The position numbers and the translations under genes were made by a program. A model generated the notes under the pieces. The model searched no databases, was not told the origin of the DNA, and saw only the letters and a list, made by a program, of their open reading frames with translations. Below are positions 35,536 to 40,880 of a DNA stretch of 40,880 nt, piece after piece. Within the stretch, counting starts at the first letter, position 1. Every line of letters begins with the position of its first letter. Origin of the DNA: Terriglobales bacterium (GTDB lineage Bacteria; Acidobacteriota; Terriglobia; Terriglobales; Acidobacteriaceae); assembly GCA_025934735.1 (NCBI GenBank), contig JAICWP010000032.1, positions 1 to 40,880 on the forward strand. The letters run 5' to 3'.

Positions 35536-36065
35536 CCTCCCACCTACCTTTCCTCAATTGAGTCACGTACGAGAGGCCCCAGAACCTTGGGAAGTTCAAT
35601 GGGCCCAGACTTAGAAAATTGCCAACCGCTAAACAGTCAAAGACTTGAACTACTGTTCAGCAACATGGCTGCCAACTGAGAGTACCCATCAGTTGTTATT
35701 GCTTTCAAACAGATACAGCGATAACAGTCTGTGGGAATCTGTCGTTGCGGAGATTTTCGTATGAAATTCCATAACAACGGTTCAATCTCCAGAATATGGA
35801 AGCAAACCCGGGTTCTATGTCGTGTTCCGAGAAAACAAGCGGCATCCCCGGAACGGAACACTTATTTTGCGGGATCACTGCACCAAGCCGGCCGGGCGCC
35901 GTCCGCGCCTAAGGCATTAATCGGGCAGATTCAGGGTGGAATCCATCATTACGTTTGTAATCTTTTGCGGTAACCTCAAAGCCGTTACCTTTACCCAACC
36001 ATTTAGCCCACATCTGTCCCTGGCCGGCACACCGGTGCTGGATTTGTGACATGAGGAGCACAGCA
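35536..36065. other. Divergent intergenic region with a small palindrome
   Basis: 530 bases between the Oar-like receptor and the OmpA-like gene. It should hold both promoters and the receptor leader. TGAAC (35646-35650), four bases, GTTCA (35655-35659) is a perfect inverted repeat of LexA-box-like form. The short plus frame at 35731-35973 looks like chance. No RNA gene recognised. Confidence 0.4.
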
Positions 36066-37817
36066 ATGAAGAGATTCCCCGTTTTCATGAGCGTGTTGTT
36101 GTTGGCGGCTTGCGCCGTGGCCCAACAGGACTCAGCGCAACCGCAGCCGGACTCCGGGCAACCATCGGCTGCCCAGGCCACCGGCGCCCAGACGGCCCAG
36201 GGCCAGAATTCGATGAAGGTTGAGCCCATGGAGGAGACGCCGGTGTTCCGCGTCAACGTGGTCTCACGCACCACCAAGGCGGTCAACTACCGCCATCGCG
36301 GCGGTTCCACGTCTGTGGATTTCAAGGGTACCGATTTGATGCCGCTGGCCAAGGGCAAAGCCAAGGTGGACAGCAAGTCCGGCCGCCTGCAGATTGACGC
36401 GCAGTTCGAGCGCCTGATGCCGGCTACAAAATTCGGCCCTGAATACCTCACCTACGTGCTGTGGGCGATCACGCCCGAGGGCCGCCCGGTCAATCTGGGC
36501 GAAGTGCTGCTGGACAATGGCAAGGCGAAGCTCGACGTCACCACCGACCTGCAGGCCTTCGGCATGATTGTGACCGCGGAGCCTTACTTCGCCGTCACCT
36601 ATCCCAGCAACCTAGTGGTGGTGGAGAACATGATCAAGTACGAGACCAAGGGCTGGGAAGAACCCATTGATGCCAAGTTTGACTCACTGGAAGGCGGCCA
36701 GTACACCATTGACGTGAAGGCTGCCGACCTGCCGGCCACCAATGCCAAGCCCAACACCCCGCTGGAATTGCTGGAAGCGCGCAACGCGCTGGCTATCGCC
36801 AGGGCCGCCGGAGCTGACCAGTATGCCGGCGACAGCATGGCCAAAGCTCAGGATTTCCTGGCCCGCGCCGAGGACTATCTCAAACGCAAGCAGGGGCTGA
36901 CCCCGATCGGCACCGTGGCTCGCGGCGCCACCGAAATGGCGGAGGATGCCCGCGTTCTCACACTGAAAACCAAGGAGCAGGAGCGGGTGGCAGCGGAAAA
37001 ACGTGCCTTGCAGGAGAAGACTGCCAAGGCTCAGGCCGAAGCCCAGGCGGAAGCCGAGCGCGCCGCCAAGTCCAAGGCAGAAGCCGAGGAACAGCAACGA
37101 TTGCGGCAGCAGGCGGACGCCGACCGTGCTGCGGCAGAGAAGGATAAGGCGGAAGCCGAGCAGATGCGGCAGCAGGCAGAAGCCGCCCGCGCCCAGGCCG
37201 AAGCCGCCCGCGCCTCCGCCTTAGCCGCGCAGCAACAGGCTCAGGCCGACGCCGAAAAAGCCCGCCAGGCTGCCGAGGAGGCTATCCGGCAGAAAGAAGA
37301 AGTTCGCCAGCGCCTGCTCAGCCAGCTCAACCAGGTGCTGGAAACCAAGGACACGCCGCGCGGGCTGGTGGTCAGCATGCCGGACGTGCTTTTCTCCACC
37401 AACCAGTACGCCTTGAAGTCCGGCGCCCGCGAGAGCCTGGCCCGGATTGCCGGCATCATTCTGGCTTACCCCGACCTGCGTTTGGAAGTTGAAGGCCACA
37501 CCGACAGCACGGGCAGCGAGGCCTATAACCAGATCCTTTCGGAAAAACGCGCCGGTACGGTGCGCGACTACCTGGTGGACAAGGGCGTGGACCTGAACAC
37601 GGTAGTGGCGCGCGGAATGGGCGAGTCCGATCCGGTCGCGCCCAACGACTCGGCGGCGGGCCGCAAGCTCAACCGCCGGGTGGAGCTGATCGTTTCCGGC
37701 GAAGTGATCGGAACCAAGATCGGGGGCTCATCGGAGATGGTGAATGCACCCAACGCGCAGCCGCCTGCACCGCAAGCCCAGACGCCGGCTGCCGCACCCA
37801 CCATCCCTCAGCAGTAA
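36066..37817 (+). CDS. OmpA-family outer-membrane lipoprotein with coiled coil
   Basis: 583 residues from ATG 36066, GAGGAG about 9 bases upstream. The N-terminus MKRFPVFMSVLLLAACAVAQ has a lipobox (Leu-Ala-Ala-Cys16), so it is probably a lipoprotein. About 50-240 is strand-rich (TSVDFKGTDLMPLAKGKAKV; FGPEYLTYVLWAITPEGRPV). A long Ala/Glu/Gln/Lys/Arg coiled coil spans roughly 300-430. The C-terminal OmpA-like domain (about 440-560) has the peptidoglycan-binding VEGHTDSTGSEAYNQILSEK and GRKLNRRVELIVSG. It should tie the outer membrane to the cell wall. A strong terminator follows, so it is a single-gene unit. Confidence 0.93.
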   Translation: MKRFPVFMSVLLLAACAVAQQDSAQPQPDSGQPSAAQATGAQTAQGQNSMKVEPMEETPVFRVNVVSRTTKAVNYRHRGGSTSVDFKGTDLMPLAKGKAKVDSKSGRLQIDAQFERLMPATKFGPEYLTYVLWAITPEGRPVNLGEVLLDNGKAKLDVTTDLQAFGMIVTAEPYFAVTYPSNLVVVENMIKYETKGWEEPIDAKFDSLEGGQYTIDVKAADLPATNAKPNTPLELLEARNALAIARAAGADQYAGDSMAKAQDFLARAEDYLKRKQGLTPIGTVARGATEMAEDARVLTLKTKEQERVAAEKRALQEKTAKAQAEAQAEAERAAKSKAEAEEQQRLRQQADADRAAAEKDKAEAEQMRQQAEAARAQAEAARASALAAQQQAQADAEKARQAAEEAIRQKEEVRQRLLSQLNQVLETKDTPRGLVVSMPDVLFSTNQYALKSGARESLARIAGIILAYPDLRLEVEGHTDSTGSEAYNQILSEKRAGTVRDYLVDKGVDLNTVVARGMGESDPVAPNDSAAGRKLNRRVELIVSGEVIGTKIGGSSEMVNAPNAQPPAPQAQTPAAAPTIPQQ

Positions 37818-37837
37818 TCAAGGTTTGTTCGGCCGAA

Positions 37838-37884
37838 AGAAGTGCGCGGGCCAGGACGCGAGTCCTGGACCCGCTGCTTCTTTT
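37838..37884 (+). terminator. Strong intrinsic terminator after the OmpA-like gene
   Basis: A nearly perfect hairpin: AGAAG...GCGGG-x-CCAGGAC pairs with GTCCTGG-x-CCCGC...CTTCT around GCGA, followed by TTTT. It starts about 20 bases after the stop codon. Confidence 0.88.
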
Positions 37885-37977
37885 AACAGCAGTTCCATAA
37901 CAGCAGTTTCAATTTTCAAACTTCCTCCAGCACCTGCAAACCACTTCAAGCCCGTCATCCTGCAACACACTTCAGAA

Positions 37978-38040
37978 CTGTCATCCTGAGCGCAGCAGGC
38001 CGGTTCGCTTGCGAACCGGTCAGCGGAGTCGAAGGACCCC
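37978..38040 (+). repeat. Intergenic TCATCCTGAGCG...AGTCGAAGGACC element
   Basis: The element starts GTCATCCTGAGCGCAGCAGG, contains the hairpin CCGGTTCGC/GCGAACCGG and ends CGGAGTCGAAGGACCCC. This frame (TCATCCTGAG...CGAAGGACC) is a widespread acidobacterial interspersed repeat. A second partial TCATCCTG lies about 23 bases earlier. It is non-coding and lies between convergent genes. Confidence 0.65.
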
Positions 38041-38108
38041 GCGTTTGGCCGGACGCTTTAGGGCGGCTCCAGGGAGTTCTCCCAAACTTTCCGCAAGATG
38101 TCGAAATC

Positions 38109-38903
38109 TCAAGACTGTTTCGTTTCGCATCCGGGACACTGGCTATAATAAGCGTTGCCTTTGTAATCCAGCTCTTTCAATCCGGAGTTTGAAGTGTAGT
38201 ACCCGCGAATAGCCTCGCGGCGCAGCAGGTCGTAGAAGCGGCGCAACGGCGTCTCCTGAGGCGCCTGGCTGATTTCGCGGACCACGTCGGACTGTTCGGA
38301 AGCTGAAACTTGCAGGAAGGGGCGTCCCAGCTTTTCCTGCGTACGCTCTTCCAGCGCGCCCAGGCCGGCATGAACGATGGCCTGGGAATCGCTGGTCTCC
38401 AGTTCGACCACCTGCGCTTCCCCGTAGTAAGCCACCGCCAGTGCGCGGTGCAACGGATCGAGGCGCCGGGCAGCCTGGCGGACGCCGGCCGCGCTATGGA
38501 GGCGCAGGTCCACCCATTCTGTGCTTTCAGCCAGCGCCGCCGAATCCACCTTGCCCAGCAGGATCTCCACCACGCGGCTCACTACCCGAAATTCTTCGGG
38601 CGAAAAGAACTGCGGCTCGTAGGGACCTTGCCGCGCCTGCACGTAATCGGTCTCGCTGCCCGGCGGAATCACCGGCAATGCCCGCGATGACAGGGCATGA
38701 ATCAGGTGCTTGGGCGAGGGCTCGTACAGCCCGGGCGGCAGCGAGGTTGCCGCCTGCTGCTCGAGCCAACTGCGGGCGGTCGCCATCCGCGGCGCCAGTC
38801 CGGCCACCCCCGCCAGCGCCGTGAACTCGCCCAGCCGCAGCAGCCACTCGCGGCGGGTCAACCCATCCCGAGGCTCTTCCGCCACCGCCTTGTCATCATC
38901 CAT
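38109..38903 (-). CDS. Gluconate 2-dehydrogenase subunit 3-like protein with Tat signal
   Basis: 264 residues from ATG 38903, two bases after the stop of the GMC gene; a longer frame overlaps that gene and is unlikely. The N-terminus carries a Tat-type signal LTRREWLLRLGEFTALAGVA. The body fits the gluconate 2-dehydrogenase subunit 3 family: FFSPEEFRVVSRVVEILLGK, then DSAALAESTEWVDLRLHSAA and later FYDLLRREAIRGYYTSNSGL. The tail QCPGCETKQ holds a CxxC. This small subunit is needed to export and mature the flavin subunit, which has no signal of its own. Confidence 0.88.
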   Translation of the reverse strand: MDDDKAVAEEPRDGLTRREWLLRLGEFTALAGVAGLAPRMATARSWLEQQAATSLPPGLYEPSPKHLIHALSSRALPVIPPGSETDYVQARQGPYEPQFFSPEEFRVVSRVVEILLGKVDSAALAESTEWVDLRLHSAAGVRQAARRLDPLHRALAVAYYGEAQVVELETSDSQAIVHAGLGALEERTQEKLGRPFLQVSASEQSDVVREISQAPQETPLRRFYDLLRREAIRGYYTSNSGLKELDYKGNAYYSQCPGCETKQS

Positions 38904-38905
38904 GC

Positions 38906-40597
38906 TCAAACTTCCCCTCGCCGCGACGCTTCCGCAATGTATTCCCCCACCCGCGCTGAAATGGCCATGATGGTCAGGGTGGGCTCGTAGCAGCCCTGCG
39001 TCACGAACACGGCGCCATCGCTCACAAACAGGTTGCGGACTCCGTGCACGCTGCAATTGCGGTCCACCACGCTCGTTCTGGGATCGTTGCCCATGCGCGC
39101 GGTACCGCACTCGTGAATGTTCTTGCCAAAAACGCTGAGCGCCTCGCCGGGCGGGGTGACCTCGCTCAGTTTCATCTCATCCAGCACGGCGCTCACGTCC
39201 GCCCGCATTGCTTTGGCCATGGCGTGTTCGTTCTCGCCGTAGCTGGAAACGATGTGCAGCACCGGAATGCCCCACGCATCTTTTTTGTGAGGATCCAGAG
39301 TGACGTAGTTGTCCTTGCGCGGCAGGCACTCGCCCTGGGCGCCGATGCCGAAGTAATAGGGAATGTCGGCGCGCACGCGCTGCCGCCAGGCGTCGCCGAA
39401 TTCGGGCAGCAGAAAGGCGTGGCCGTAGAGTTCCTGGCTGCCATCGCCGTCGAAGCGGTAGCCGCGCAGAAAACTCGAATTGCGGTTCGTCCCCACGTTG
39501 GCGTACTTGGGAATGATGAACCCGCAGGGACGGCCCACCGGTTCGCGTTTGGAGGAGCGCAGGCTGGGCATCATGCCGCCGCCTCCCTCGATGGTGAAAT
39601 GATCCATCAGGTAACGGCCGAGCACGCCTTCCTGGTTGCCCACCCCATGTGGGAACTGCGGCGAGCGCGAGTTGAGCAGGATGCGGGTGGATTCCAGCGC
39701 CGCCGCCGCCAGCACCACCACGCGCCCGTAGGCCTCGCGTCCCTGGTGCGTGCTGCGGTCAATGTAGTGCACGCCTTCAGCCTGGCCATGCCGGTTCATG
39801 AGCACATGGCTCACTACCGCATCGCTTACCAGCGTGAGCTTGCCGGTGCGCGCCGCCGCCGGCAGCGTCACCGAAGGACTATTGAAGTAGGAAGCGGTGA
39901 AGCAGCCTCGCTGGCACTGATCGCAGTAGTGGCAAGCCGGTCGCCCGCGATGGGGCACGGTGAGCACGGCCACGCGGTCGGGCATTACCCTCCAGCCGAA
40001 CTTCCACCCGATCACCTGTTGCGCCTGCACCGCCCCGCAGGAAAGCGCCATGGGCGGCAGGAACTGGCCGTCAGGAAATTGCGCCAGGCCTTCGCGCGAG
40101 CCGCTCACCCCAATGAAGTTCTCTACCCGGTCGTAATAGGGCTCGAGTTCCTTGTAGCTAATAGGCCAGTCTTCGCCGTAGCCATCGCGGCTGGCGGCCT
40201 TGAACTCATTGTCGCTGTAGCGGTAACTCTCGCGCGCCCAGCAGAACGTCTTGCCGCCCACCTGCCGTCCGCGAATCCACATGAAGGGCTTGTCGGCGGG
40301 AAAGGTGTAAGGGTGTTCGTGGTCGTTGATGAAGAACTGGTGGCTGTATTCGTCGCAGGCGTAGCACAGGCGCTGCACGGGCTGGTTTTCCAGCAGGCGC
40401 TGCTGGTCGCCAAAGCCACGGTACTTGAGCTGGTAGGGCCAGACGTGCTCGGTGAAATCGCGGGTTGGCACCCGGGGCGGCCCCGCCTCCAGCATCAGCA
40501 CGCTGAGGCCGCGCTCGGCAACTTCTTTCGCCACCCAGCCGCCGCTGGCTCCGGAACCGACTATCAGGACGTCATAAACATTGCGTCGCGCAGGCAT
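38906..40597 (-). CDS. GMC oxidoreductase, gluconate 2-dehydrogenase-like flavoprotein subunit
   Basis: 563 residues from ATG 40597; a GTG at 40609 is the alternative. FAD-binding motif DVLIVGSGASGGWVAKEVAE near the N-terminus, then GLSVLMLEAGPPRVPTRDF. FCWARESYRYSDNEFKAASR follows the first domain. A Cys-rich loop CHYCDQCQRGCF (about 225-236) is typical of these dehydrogenases. C-terminal catalytic region: IHECGTARMGNDPRTSVVDR and GCYEPTLTIMAISARVGEYI. It oxidises a sugar, sugar acid or alcohol in the periplasm. The substrate is not clear. A cytochrome c subunit, the usual third partner, is not in view, but the window ends close by. Confidence 0.92.
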   Translation of the reverse strand: MPARRNVYDVLIVGSGASGGWVAKEVAERGLSVLMLEAGPPRVPTRDFTEHVWPYQLKYRGFGDQQRLLENQPVQRLCYACDEYSHQFFINDHEHPYTFPADKPFMWIRGRQVGGKTFCWARESYRYSDNEFKAASRDGYGEDWPISYKELEPYYDRVENFIGVSGSREGLAQFPDGQFLPPMALSCGAVQAQQVIGWKFGWRVMPDRVAVLTVPHRGRPACHYCDQCQRGCFTASYFNSPSVTLPAAARTGKLTLVSDAVVSHVLMNRHGQAEGVHYIDRSTHQGREAYGRVVVLAAAALESTRILLNSRSPQFPHGVGNQEGVLGRYLMDHFTIEGGGGMMPSLRSSKREPVGRPCGFIIPKYANVGTNRNSSFLRGYRFDGDGSQELYGHAFLLPEFGDAWRQRVRADIPYYFGIGAQGECLPRKDNYVTLDPHKKDAWGIPVLHIVSSYGENEHAMAKAMRADVSAVLDEMKLSEVTPPGEALSVFGKNIHECGTARMGNDPRTSVVDRNCSVHGVRNLFVSDGAVFVTQGCYEPTLTIMAISARVGEYIAEASRRGEV

Positions 40598-40811
40598 GAT
40601 AGGAAACACGACAGTTTACCCCAGCTGCAACGGTCCGGAGGTACCGCCGCTCTTCATCTCCGCAAACCCTCTCTTCGCCCCCTTGTCTGGGCGGTTTCTT
40701 ACGGTGACCGCTTGAGGCACACACCAACTAGTGAGAAGGCGATTTATCACCAACCGTTCGAATGCCTCGCGGAATTGCAGCATCACCGGCCATGCTGGCG
40801 CGGCTGGACGA

Positions 40812-40880
40812 TTACGCTTCACCTCGAACAATCTTGCCGGATGCAGTCTCGTTCGGATAGTTGAAGAAGAGCTGATTGCC
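40812..40880 (-). CDS. Partial CDS, possible C-terminus of an upstream gene
   Basis: From the window edge an open frame on the minus strand reads GNQLFFNYPNETASGKIVRG, then E-A and a TAA stop at 40812-40814. The composition is protein-like, and the gene would lie just upstream of the GMC dehydrogenase on the same strand. Too short to identify. The 200 bases between it and the GMC gene hold no clear feature. Confidence 0.35.
   Translation of the reverse strand, partial: GNQLFFNYPNETASGKIVRGEA

Noticed and set aside
40616-40831. 71-residue minus frame upstream of the GMC gene
   Set aside because: It overlaps the better-looking C-terminal fragment read from the window edge and has no recognisable features or ribosome site.

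Overview
The window looks like a piece of an Acidobacteriota chromosome (Terriglobia/Acidobacteriales-like). This is inferred from gene content: a roughly 1,200-residue Oar-type TonB-dependent receptor with an N-terminal carboxypeptidase-regulatory-like domain, a sulfatase-fold protein fused to TPRs, DUF1440 and DUF1326 proteins, an OmpA-family lipoprotein and typical intergenic repeats, all at high GC. I saw no rRNA, tRNA, CRISPR array, transposase or phage gene. Both ends cut through genes.

Layout. 1-6.3 kb, mostly minus strand: a membrane-anchored GcvH-like protein without its lipoyl lysine, then an operon for a Tat-exported molybdenum hydroxylase (2Fe-2S, Mo and FAD subunits) followed by a six-cysteine small protein and a secreted protein. 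6.7-12.4 kb: a DUF1326 protein, 2-oxoglutarate dehydrogenase E1 (sucA), a CPBP protease, and small secreted, signalling-like and zinc-finger-like proteins. 12.4-17.2 kb: the most interesting region. A compact cluster on the minus strand encodes a 46-residue peptide made of three repeats, each ending in Pro-Thr-Cys-His. It is followed by a terminator-like hairpin, a DUF692/MNIO iron oxidase, its probable partner protein and a lone receiver-domain protein. An EgtD-like (histidine-specific) methyltransferase is transcribed divergently. Next door is an arsM/MarR-type unit with a clear palindromic operator.

17.2-22.4 kb: a DUF1440 membrane protein, a hypothetical protein, a GT39-like glycosyltransferase, moaA, and a tag gene broken by one frameshift and bracketed by inverted repeats. 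22.4-26.3 kb: an ETF module (ETF:quinone oxidoreductase, EtfA, a small membrane protein, EtfB). 26.5-31.8 kb: small hypotheticals, a DUF892 ferritin-like protein, a secreted HExxE protein and the sulfatase-TPR protein. 31.9-37.9 kb: the Oar-like receptor and the OmpA-family lipoprotein, both with good terminators. 38.1-40.6 kb: a Tat-exported two-subunit GMC dehydrogenase (gluconate-2-dehydrogenase type).

How they fit: moaA supplies the cofactor pathway needed by the molybdenum hydroxylase. The ETF genes feed electrons to quinone. The GMC dehydrogenase and the Mo hydroxylase are both probable periplasmic oxidation systems. The best candidate for a previously undescribed system is the repeat-peptide/MNIO/EgtD-like cluster at 12.4-15.7 kb. 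Its short peptide gene (14530-14670, minus) is easily missed and is read here directly from the sequence.
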